Positions 1 through 5,374 of a DNA stretch of 5,433 bases are shown one piece after another. How positions within the stretch are numbered: position 1 is the stretch's first letter; every line of letters begins with the position of its first letter. The stretch comes from Alphaproteobacteria bacterium. GTDB lineage: Bacteria; Pseudomonadota; Alphaproteobacteria; Rhizobiales; Xanthobacteraceae. The notes under the pieces were generated by a model. The model had not been told where the DNA came from. It searched no databases and saw only the letters and a program-made list of their open reading frames with translations. A program made the position numbers and the translations under genes. The stretch is from assembly GCA_005883115.1 (NCBI GenBank), contig VAZQ01000308.1, forward strand, positions 1 through 5,433, written 5' to 3'.

Positions 1-36
1 GGGCTCGCGGGCGTCGCCCGCGCCCCGGAATGACGC
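1..36. repeat. Truncated palindromic intergenic repeat at the left edge
   Basis: GCGGGC (7-12) pairs with GCCCGC (16-21) around a 3-nt loop. The stem can be extended by C6-G22 and, after a bulge, by G1-G3 with C23-C25. It is followed by CCCCGGAATGACG, the conserved end of a palindromic repeat that I recall as common in Bradyrhizobium-like genomes. The element is cut by the window edge. It lies downstream of the 3' end of the binding-protein gene at 161-1168. There is no T-run on either side to suggest an intrinsic terminator. Confidence 0.5.
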
Positions 37-92
37 GGAGAAAGCACGCAGCGGGTACGAAGAGGTGTTGCTTGGAAGAAGCTACGTTGAAG

Positions 93-129
93 CCCTCGCT
101 CCGCTTCGCGACGCTTCGCGGGGCGAGGG
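93..129. repeat. Hairpin repeat, 12-bp stem, downstream of the binding-protein gene
   Basis: CCCTCGCTCCGC (93-104) pairs with GCGGGGCGAGGG (118-129), with a single T-G wobble, around a 13-nt loop. It shares the stem and the CTCCGCTTCGCG loop start with the element at 1384-1446, so it belongs to the same repeat family. It begins 31 nt past the stop of the 161-1168 gene. In the direction of transcription it is followed by CTTCAACGTAGCT rather than a U-tract, so a Rho-independent terminator is unlikely, although the hairpin could protect the mRNA 3' end. Confidence 0.55.
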
Positions 130-160
130 TCGCGGCCGGCGTCGGCACATGCGCGCGGCG

Positions 161-1168
161 CTAATCCACGCTGATCTTTGCGGCGCGGATCACCTCGCCC
201 CAGCGCACGGTCTCCTGCTTGATGAAGGCGCGCGCCGCCTCGGGCGAGCCGCCGACGGGACTCATGCTCATGGCGCGCAGGTGCTCCGCCGTCTCGCGGT
301 CGGCGAGCGCCGCGTTGATGGCGGCGTTGAGCTTGGCGACGATGGCCGCCGGCGTCTTGGGCGGCGCGGCGAGCGCGTTCCAGGTCTCGGAGCGAAAATC
401 TTTGACGCCGGCCTCGTCCATGGTCGGCACCTCCGCCACCGAGGGAATGCGCGCCGGCGTCGTCACCGCGAGCATTTTTGCCTTGCCCGCGCGGTACTGC
501 TCGCGCACGGAGTCGAGCTGGAAGAACAGCATGTCGACGTTGCCGGCGACGAGATCGTTCACCGCCTGCGCGGTGCCGCGATAGGGCACGTGGGTCAGGC
601 TCGTCCCGGTGACGCGCGCGAACAATTCGCCGGTCAAATGCGGCGTGGTGCCGACGCCTTGCGAGCCGAAATTGACCTTCCCCGGATTGGCCTTGGCATA
701 GGCGATGAGCTCGGCGACAGAGCGCGCCAGAAAATCGAGGCGCACCGTGAGCGTGTTCGGGATCGAGGTCATGATCGCGAGCGGTTCGAAGCGCGCGGGA
801 TCGAAATTGAGTTTCTTGTAAAGCACGACGTTGGTCGTGAGCGGCGCCGGTTGCGCCGCGAGCAAGGTATAGCCGTCGGGCTCGGCCTGCGCGACCGCCT
901 CCGCGCCGAGATTGCCGCCGGCGCCGGTGCGGTTCTCCACCACGAACGGCTGACCCCACATCTTCGCCAGCCGGTCCGCGATCACGCGCGCGGCGATGTC
1001 GAGTCCGCCGCCGGGCGGCGCCGACACGATGATCTTCACCGCGCGGCTCGGATAATGCGCCGTCGCATCGCTTTGCGCGAGCGCTTGCACCGCAGCCGCC
1101 AGCAGCACCGCCGCTGCAAGCATCGCCGCGATTTTCGCCATCCATCGATCTCGGGCACGGTGAGACAT
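161..1168 (-). CDS. Tripartite tricarboxylate transporter substrate-binding protein (Bug/TctC family)
   Basis: This is a periplasmic solute-binding protein that captures small, usually carboxylated compounds. The 335-residue product is normal length for the family. The N-terminus looks like a Sec signal peptide: basic start, hydrophobic run (about 13-30), and an A-L-A cleavage site after residue 31. Family hallmarks follow in order: PGGGLDIAAR (52-61), VVENRTGAGGN (76-86), EPDGYTLL (96-103), GTTPHLTGELF (173-183) and HVPYRGTAQAVNDL (193-206), then a second lobe with the usual PAAIVAKLNAAI helix. D57 sits where family members contact the ligand carboxylate. No TctA or TctB membrane partner is in the window, so it may be one of the orphan receptors common in this family. 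ATG at 1168 is used; ATG at 1141 (326 aa) would also leave a complete signal peptide, and neither has a strong ribosome-binding site. Family assignment is secure; the ligand is unknown. Confidence 0.95.
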   Translation of the reverse strand: MSHRARDRWMAKIAAMLAAAVLLAAAVQALAQSDATAHYPSRAVKIIVSAPPGGGLDIAARVIADRLAKMWGQPFVVENRTGAGGNLGAEAVAQAEPDGYTLLAAQPAPLTTNVVLYKKLNFDPARFEPLAIMTSIPNTLTVRLDFLARSVAELIAYAKANPGKVNFGSQGVGTTPHLTGELFARVTGTSLTHVPYRGTAQAVNDLVAGNVDMLFFQLDSVREQYRAGKAKMLAVTTPARIPSVAEVPTMDEAGVKDFRSETWNALAAPPKTPAAIVAKLNAAINAALADRETAEHLRAMSMSPVGGSPEAARAFIKQETVRWGEVIRAAKISVD

Positions 1169-1276
1169 CGCGGGCTGAGGCTATTCTCTGTCGAACGAAT
1201 TGTCTTGGCTCGCGCGCCGAGCGGATCTCTCAAGAGGCGGAGTGTCTGGCATCGGATTGCCGCATGCGCCGCGGGC

Positions 1277-1355
1277 TCCACCTCGCCCCACTTGTGGGGA
1301 GAGGTCGACCGCCGCAGCGGAGCCCAGCGACGCGAAGGCGGTCGGGTGAGGGGGG
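1277..1355 (+). repeat. Intergenic repeat copy A (long form, + orientation)
   Basis: The first hairpin is ACCTCGCCCCA (1280-1290) against TGGGGAGAGGT (1295-1305), with one mismatch. The second is CGACCGCC (1306-1313) against GGCGGTCG (1337-1344). The element ends in GGGTGAGGGGG (1344-1354). That tail is exactly complementary to the start of copy B at 1384, so A and B face each other. The 553-nt region 1169-1721 contains these repeats and no supportable gene. Confidence 0.7.
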
Positions 1356-1383
1356 CTCTCCACGCACTGATTTCTGGGAGAAT

Positions 1384-1446
1384 CCCCCTCACCCCAACCC
1401 TCTCCCCGCTCCGCTTCGCGTTCGCGGGGCGAGGGAGCCGACCGAG
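1384..1446 (-). repeat. Intergenic repeat copy B (short form, - orientation)
   Basis: It starts with CCCCCTCACCC (1384-1394). The hairpin CCCTCTCCCCGC (1398-1409) against GCGGGGCGAGGG (1424-1435) follows, around a 14-nt loop that resembles the loop of the hairpin at 93-129. It ends with the 12-mer GAGCCGACCGAG (1435-1446), which recurs with two changes after copy D. With copy A it forms a composite palindrome of about 170 nt. Confidence 0.7.
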
Positions 1447-1499
1447 CGCGTCGCGCGCGCGGAAATGACTCACCGCTCATTCGTGCCGGAGCGGCACGT

Positions 1500-1566
1500 G
1501 CCCTCGCCCCGCTTGCGGGGAGAGGGCGCAAGACTCGACCGACAATCTCAATTCGGGTGAGGGGGA
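1500..1566 (+). repeat. Intergenic repeat copy C (long form, + orientation)
   Basis: The hairpin is CCCTCGCCCCGC (1501-1512) against GCGGGGAGAGGG (1515-1526), with one mismatch. A 28-nt spacer follows, then the family tail GGGTGAGGGGG (1555-1565). The layout is the same as copy A but without A's second hairpin. A small extra stem, GTGCC (1483-1487) with GGCAC (1493-1497), lies just before it. Confidence 0.7.
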
Positions 1567-1615
1567 CAGGCCGCAAACGGTCGCTCAAATTTCACGCTGC
1601 TCGTCACGCGAGATG

Positions 1616-1666
1616 GCCCCTCACCCCAACCCTCTCCCCGCAAGCGGGGAGAGAGAGCACACCGAG
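1616..1666 (-). repeat. Intergenic repeat copy D (short form, - orientation)
   Basis: CCCCTCACCC (1617-1626) is complementary to the tail of copy C. It is followed by a perfect 10-bp stem, CTCTCCCCGC (1632-1641) with GCGGGGAGAG (1644-1653), and by GAGCACACCGAG (1655-1666). It lies 56-106 nt past the stop of the MFS gene. On the transcribed strand the stem is followed by a G-rich run instead of U residues, so it is not a canonical terminator. Confidence 0.7.
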
Positions 1667-1688
1667 TGCGGGGAAGGAGCACACCGAG
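1655..1688. repeat. 12-bp direct repeat, 22-bp period
   Basis: GAGCACACCGAG occurs exactly at 1655-1666 and 1677-1688. A variant, GAGCCGACCGAG, is at 1435-1446 at the end of copy B. The 12-mer therefore looks like the terminal module of this repeat family, duplicated once at copy D. It ends 33 nt past the stop codon of the MFS gene. Confidence 0.6.
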
Positions 1689-1721
1689 CATGCGGCGGGG
1701 CTGCGCCCACACCTCCTCGCG

Positions 1722-3683
1722 CTACGCCGCCTTGGGCGCCGGCAGGTCGCTGGTGAGCGCTTGCGCCATGCCTTCGATCAGGGCGAGCACGTCGGGATGC
1801 TGTTCCGGCCGCCAGCGCGCGAGCGTATCGGAAAGACCCGTGCGCCGCGCCGCGACCACGCGATCGCGCATGCTTGTGCCGAGCGCCGTGAGTTCAAGCT
1901 CGCCGTTTTGCTTCTCCTCGGCGATGCCGCGCGCACGCAGCGCGCGCAGTGGCGCTTCGAGCTCGCCCTGCGGGATCTCGAGCTCGGCGCTGAGCGAAGA
2001 AAGCGTCAGCGGCGCGCGCTCGCCCAGTCGCGCCAGCATCCAAAGCTCGGGCGCGGGCAGCTCGATGCCCGCGCGGGCGGCGAGATCGGCGTACAGTCGC
2101 CAGCGATTCTCGCGCGCGAGCAAGAGCGTGATGATGCGCTCGAGCTCCTCGAGCGAAGTGGCGTCGCGCGGCATCGCGAAGCTCTCGCCCATTCCCTCGG
2201 CGGGTGCGCCCTCGCGCAGCGGATATTCGCGCAACATCCAGGTGAGCACGAAACCGAGCGCGGAAATCGCTGCCGCCACCAGGAAGACCGGCCGCAGCGC
2301 CAGCATGACGGCAGTGATGTATTCCTCATGCAGGTTGGGCGGCAGGCCTCTGACCGCCGAGGGAATAACGCTCGCCAGGAACTCCATCCCGGGGCCGGCG
2401 AGCTGCGCGTGCAGGCCATTGGCAAAAATCGCGCCGAACAGCGCCACCCCGAGCGCGCCGCCGAGCGAGCGAAACAGCATGGTGCCGGAGGTCGCCACGC
2501 CGAGATGCTCGTAATCGACGCTGTTTTGCACGGCGATGATGAGCACCTGCATGACCATGCCCATGCCGAGCCCGAGCCACAACGCGTCGATCGCGGTCTG
2601 CCAGTCGTTGCTCTCGAGGGCGAGCAGCGACAACGCGGCGAGGCCGAAGGTCATGGTCGCCGTGCCGAGAATGGGAAAGAGCTTGTAGCGCCCGAAGCGG
2701 CTGATGATGCGCCCGCTGATCACCGAGGTCGCGAGCATGCCGAGCATCATCGGCATGAGCAGCAAGCCGGAGCTCGTCGGGCTCACGCCCTTGACGACCT
2801 GAAGGTAGATCGGAAGGAAGGTCACCGCGCCGAACAGCGAGAGCCCGACAATCAGTCCGACCCCGCTCGCGACCGCGAAATTGCGGTTGGCAAAGAGGGT
2901 CATCGGCAAGATCGGCTCGCGCGCGCGCAGCTCGATGGCGATGAAGGCAAGCGTCGCCGCAACGGCAACCGCGACGAGGCCGAGCATCATCGGCGCGCCC
3001 CACGGAAAGGCCGTGCCGCCGAGCCCGGTAAAGAGGATGGCGGCGCTGAGCGCCGCGGTGAGCAGGATCGCGCCGGTGTAATCGATCGCGTGGTGGCGCC
3101 GCGCCGAGCCCGCCGGCAGCACGGCGGCGATCACCGCCATCGCCAAAATGCCGGTCGGCAGATTGATGTAGAAAATCCAGCGCCAGCAGCGCCAGCTCAG
3201 GTGATCGACGAAGAAGCCGCCGACCAGCGGGCCGACGATGGTGGCAACGCCAAACACCGCGCCGAAAAAACCCTGGTAGCGGCCGCGCTCGCGCGGGGGG
3301 ATGAGATCGCCGATCACGGCGATGGTGATGACCATGAGGCCGCCGCCGCCTATTCCTTCGAGCGCGCGAAAGGCGATCAGCTGCACCATGTTCTGCGCGA
3401 GGCCGCAGAGCGCGGAGCCGACAAGAAACACCGCGATTGCCACTTGCAGCACGATCTTGCGGCCGTAGAGGTCGCCGAATTTTCCATAAAGCGGGCCCGA
3501 GACCGTGCTGGTGAGGAGATAGGCCGTCACTACCCAGGAGAGGTAACTCAAGCCGCCGAGATCGCCGACCATGGTCGGCAGCGCGGTCGAGACCACGGTC
3601 TGATCGAGCGCCGCAAGCCACAGCGCCAGAAACAGCGCGCCGAATATGGCGCGGATGGAGATTTGTTTCTGTTTCGGAGACAT
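1722..3683 (-). CDS. DHA2-family 14-TM MFS multidrug exporter with C-terminal MarR-like domain
   Basis: This is a predicted proton-driven exporter of the inner membrane, 653 aa, against about 480-520 for ordinary DHA2 pumps. Helices 1-14 run roughly 12-33, 47-67, 77-96, 101-127, 137-158, 167-190, 203-221, 229-251, 268-291, 302-324, 334-356, 363-387, 399-422 and 461-484. Family motifs are LDQTVVSTALP (26-36, charged D27 in helix 1), GKFGDLYGRK (67-76, motif A), R106 with glycines 110-115 (motif B), the motif C region G145-G156 with GP at 151-152, and WRWIFYINLP (167-176). The last ~145 residues are soluble: a helix (511-530), a helix-turn-helix (about 545-587), the wing-end motif LTALG (598-602), and two helices (603-624, 628-646). 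This is MarR topology, but the wing lacks the usual D-x-R motif. With 14 helices both ends should be cytoplasmic. ATG 3683 is preceded by a weak GAGCAAGA ribosome-binding site. The substrate is unknown. The transporter call is secure; the MarR call is moderately so. Confidence 0.95.
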   Translation of the reverse strand: MSPKQKQISIRAIFGALFLALWLAALDQTVVSTALPTMVGDLGGLSYLSWVVTAYLLTSTVSGPLYGKFGDLYGRKIVLQVAIAVFLVGSALCGLAQNMVQLIAFRALEGIGGGGLMVITIAVIGDLIPPRERGRYQGFFGAVFGVATIVGPLVGGFFVDHLSWRCWRWIFYINLPTGILAMAVIAAVLPAGSARRHHAIDYTGAILLTAALSAAILFTGLGGTAFPWGAPMMLGLVAVAVAATLAFIAIELRAREPILPMTLFANRNFAVASGVGLIVGLSLFGAVTFLPIYLQVVKGVSPTSSGLLLMPMMLGMLATSVISGRIISRFGRYKLFPILGTATMTFGLAALSLLALESNDWQTAIDALWLGLGMGMVMQVLIIAVQNSVDYEHLGVATSGTMLFRSLGGALGVALFGAIFANGLHAQLAGPGMEFLASVIPSAVRGLPPNLHEEYITAVMLALRPVFLVAAAISALGFVLTWMLREYPLREGAPAEGMGESFAMPRDATSLEELERIITLLLARENRWRLYADLAARAGIELPAPELWMLARLGERAPLTLSSLSAELEIPQGELEAPLRALRARGIAEEKQNGELELTALGTSMRDRVVAARRTGLSDTLARWRPEQHPDVLALIEGMAQALTSDLPAPKAA

Positions 3684-3688
3684 TCTTG

Positions 3689-3720
3689 CTCAAATTGCGT
3701 GCGCTTGAGAATGACGCACG
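3689..3720. promoter_or_regulatory. Overlapping inverted repeats upstream of the MFS gene, possible operator
   Basis: CTCAA (3689-3693) and TTGAG (3705-3709) form an inverted repeat with an 11-bp centre. CGTGCG (3698-3703) and CGCACG (3715-3720) form a second one, also with an 11-bp centre. Their centres lie about 10 bp (one helical turn) apart, and the pair begins 5 nt upstream of the MFS ATG. The size and position suit a dimeric regulator such as a MarR or TetR protein; alternatively the repeats could fold in the mRNA leader over the ribosome-binding site. A TTGAAA at 3732-3737 (minus strand) might be a -35 element, but no good -10 follows. The regulatory role is inferred. Confidence 0.35.
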
Positions 3721-3767
3721 GACAATGGCGCTTTCAATTCATCCGAACGGAAGTGGCCCCTCGATTC

Positions 3768-3847
3768 GTCATGCGCGGGCTTGACCGCGCATCCATCAAA
3801 AAAAGCTATTCTAAGCGATGGATTGCCGGGTCAAGCCCGGCAATGAC
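3768..3847. repeat. Two-arm REP-like palindromic element
   Basis: The left arm (3768-3797) and right arm (3817-3847) are imperfect inverted copies around a 19-nt loop that includes seven consecutive A residues. Each arm is itself a hairpin. The left is ATGCGCGG (3771-3778) with CCGCGCAT (3785-3792). The right is ATTGCCGGG (3822-3830) with CCCGGCAAT (3836-3844). I recall both arm types as widespread in Bradyrhizobium-like genomes. It sits between the amidohydrolase stop (3889) and the MFS start (3683) and could act as a transcription attenuator or mRNA stabiliser. Confidence 0.8.
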
Positions 3848-3888
3848 AGCGGATGGTTCGGTGTTAGCTGGCGAGCGGCACTTAAACC

Positions 3889-5127
3889 TCACGCCGCGAG
3901 ATTGCCGAACCGCTCGAGATTGGCCTTTTGTTGCGGGGTGCGCGGCGGCAGCTTGAACAGGCGGGCCGCGTTGCCGCCGAGAATGTTGTGCTTGGCTTGC
4001 TCCGAGAGAAACGGCAGGTCCCAGATCCGGCTCGGCACGTCGAAATCCCAGTGCGGGTAATCCGACGCGTAGAGCAGCTGCGTCTGCGCGTTGATCATCT
4101 CGAAGGTGCAGGCGAGCGCGCGCAAGTTGTCGGCCTCCATCGGCTGCGAGGCGTAATACATCGCGCGCATGTAGTCGCTCGGCTTCTTCTTCAACAGCGG
4201 ATACTCGGAGCTGCGCAGCATGTATTCGTGATCGAGGCGCTGCATCAGGAACGGGACCCACGCGAGCCCGCCTTCGATCCAGATGACCGGCAGTTTTGGA
4301 AAACGCTCGGACAGTCCGTTGGTGACCCAATTGGTCATGTGGAGGATATGGTAGAACGGAAAGCCGAGCGCGTGCACCGAGGCGAAGCGGTTGAGATTTT
4401 TGAACACCGGCTCGCCCGGATTGATGGCGGAATGGAATGCGAGCGCCAGGCCGCGTTCCTCCAATGCCCGGTAGATTTTCATGTGCGCGTTGTGATGCAC
4501 GGCCAAGCTGCGCACGCAGGTGATCATGAAGCCGGTGACGTATTTGCGCGCGCCAAAAGTCTCGATCTGGCGCAGCGCCGCGTCAGGGTCGGAAAGGGGC
4601 AGCGTCAGCATCGAGTAGAAGCGGCCGCCGCCTTCGGGCAGCGCTTTCTCGGTCAGCCACCGGTTGTAGGCCCAGCACAGCTGGACCTCCATTTCCGCGT
4701 CCGGATGAAGCCCGACGGCGAGCATCAAGGTCGGGAACAGGCAGGAATAGTCGACACTCAGCGCGTCCATCCACCGATGCCCGAGCTCGACGTCGCGCAG
4801 CTTCCCCTGCGCGGTCTTCTCCGATCCGCGCATTGGATAGCGCGTGATGCGCCCGCCCATCTCCTGGAAGCCGACCGCGTTGGTGGGAATGATGCTGCCG
4901 CGGCCTTTTCCGCGGCCGCCAAGCGTGAGCTGCCGCAGGACGTCGTTCTCCATGAAGGGGAGAAACTCGTCCAGGCATTCGTTCTCGTAATGGTGCGCAT
5001 CGACGTCGACGATGAGCACGTCGTCAAGTTTGCGCTGCTGCGCCTGTTTGCGGGCATGCGCAAGCAGCCGCGTGGTGTTGAGCTCTTCGATGGCGACGCG
5101 CCGGCCGCGGTCGGCGATGAGGTCCAT
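3889..5127 (-). CDS. Metal-dependent amidohydrolase (amidohydrolase 2 / ACMSD-like, COG2159 type)
   Basis: This is a cytoplasmic TIM-barrel enzyme, 412 aa from the ATG at 5127, of the amidohydrolase superfamily branch that includes ACMSD and other decarboxylases or hydrolases of aromatic ring-cleavage products. Visible motifs are VDVDAHHYE (40-48, first metal site), AFHSAINP (230-237, ligand H232), an FPFYHILHM segment with H260 and H263 (the next His ligand is probably one of these), GGLAWVPFLMQRLDHEY (286-302), ASDYPHWD (354-361, catalytic D356) and NILGGNAARLFKL (381-393). The usual HxH of the first strand reads D43-A44-H45, a variant I recall as frequent in this subfamily. About 40 residues precede the barrel. 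A TTG at 5145 would add six residues, but a strong GGGGAG ribosome-binding site lies inside that extension and fixes the ATG. The gene ends 205 nt before the MFS gene. The substrate cannot be deduced; nearby uptake and efflux genes fit organic-acid or aromatic metabolism. Confidence 0.93.
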   Translation of the reverse strand: MDLIADRGRRVAIEELNTTRLLAHARKQAQQRKLDDVLIVDVDAHHYENECLDEFLPFMENDVLRQLTLGGRGKGRGSIIPTNAVGFQEMGGRITRYPMRGSEKTAQGKLRDVELGHRWMDALSVDYSCLFPTLMLAVGLHPDAEMEVQLCWAYNRWLTEKALPEGGGRFYSMLTLPLSDPDAALRQIETFGARKYVTGFMITCVRSLAVHHNAHMKIYRALEERGLALAFHSAINPGEPVFKNLNRFASVHALGFPFYHILHMTNWVTNGLSERFPKLPVIWIEGGLAWVPFLMQRLDHEYMLRSSEYPLLKKKPSDYMRAMYYASQPMEADNLRALACTFEMINAQTQLLYASDYPHWDFDVPSRIWDLPFLSEQAKHNILGGNAARLFKLPPRTPQQKANLERFGNLAA

Positions 5128-5134
5128 GGCGCTT

Positions 5135-5140
5135 CTCCCC
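5135..5140 (-). promoter_or_regulatory. Shine-Dalgarno site deciding the amidohydrolase start
   Basis: On the minus strand GGGGAG is followed by AAGCGCC and then ATG at 5127, a 7-nt spacing. No comparable site precedes the in-frame TTG at 5145, so the shorter protein is preferred. Confidence 0.75.
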
Positions 5141-5179
5141 GACAATGTGAAGATTGCGCAAAGTGTATTCCTGTCGCGG

Positions 5180-5197
5180 CCCCGGCGAAAGCGGGGT
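5180..5197. repeat. Short hairpin repeat of the CCCCGGCGAAAGCGGGGT type
   Basis: CCCCG (5180-5184) pairs with CGGGG (5192-5196) over a GCGAAAG loop. It resembles the 'CCCCGGCGAAGGCCGGGG' palindromes that I recall from rhizobial intergenic regions. It lies 53 nt upstream of the amidohydrolase ATG. Confidence 0.5.
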
Positions 5198-5205
5198 CAG
5201 CGTTG

Positions 5206-5265
5206 TCCCGGGCGCAGCACAGCACCAAGCACGAAGTGCAAAGTGGTGCGCTGCAGAGCCGGGAT
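5206..5265. repeat. Palindromic intergenic element, first copy
   Basis: TCCCGGGCGCAGC (5206-5218) pairs imperfectly with GCTGCAGAGCCGGGA (5250-5264). An inner CACC/GGTG stem and an apical GCAC-GAA-GTGC stem (5229-5239) complete a long interrupted hairpin. Its right end, GCGCTGCAGAGCCGGGAT (5248-5265), recurs at 5316-5336 in the second copy. Confidence 0.6.
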
Positions 5266-5290
5266 CGTTCGAGACTGCGGCGGTCGAATC

Positions 5291-5336
5291 AGCGCTGCCC
5301 ACTTTGCTTGCACTCGCGCTGCACCGTATCCGGGAT
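5291..5336. repeat. Palindromic intergenic element, second copy
   Basis: AGCGC (5291-5295) pairs with GCGCT (5316-5320). The end, GCGCTGCA..CCGGGAT (5316-5336), is a direct copy of the end of the element at 5206-5265. CCACTTTGCTTGCACT (5299-5314) is the inverse of AGTGCAAAGTGG (5235-5246) with a 4-nt insertion. The two elements together fill most of the gap between the upstream gene and the amidohydrolase. Confidence 0.55.
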
Positions 5337-5374
5337 GAAGGTCCGGCGCACACCGCTAGTCGCGTGGGAGGGGC

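Noticed and set aside
1446..1461. Alternating CG run as a possible Z-DNA or regulatory site
   Set aside because: It is short, and such runs are expected by chance in DNA of this composition.
65..1468. A 467-codon open frame on the plus strand, opposite the binding-protein gene
   Set aside because: It is a low-complexity Arg/Gly/His-rich translation that runs through repeats and antisense to a clear Bug-family gene.
1181..1588. Open frames in the 1169-1721 gap on both strands
   Set aside because: They translate the palindromic repeats into Pro/Arg/Ser-rich sequence, have no ribosome-binding site and no family resemblance.
1632..1653. Perfect 10-bp hairpin as a Rho-independent terminator for the MFS gene
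   Set aside because: No U-tract follows on the transcribed strand, and the hairpin is the conserved core of a repeat found several times in the window.
1277..1688. Repeat cluster as a CRISPR array
   Set aside because: The units are palindromic, alternate in orientation and vary in length, with no uniform direct repeats, regular spacers or cas genes.
3732..3737. TTGAAA as a -35 element for the MFS gene
   Set aside because: The hexamer 17 nt downstream is TCATTC, a poor -10 match, so a promoter call is not supported.
1557..3956. A 799-codon open frame on the plus strand, opposite the MFS gene
   Set aside because: Its product is extremely rich in Arg, His, Ala, Glu and Gln with no recognisable domain, while the minus strand encodes a complete MFS transporter with all its motifs. 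Long antisense frames are expected opposite GC-rich genes.
5128..5145. TTG start at 5145 for the amidohydrolase (418 aa)
   Set aside because: The strong ribosome-binding site GGGGAG lies within this extension and is correctly spaced for the ATG at 5127.
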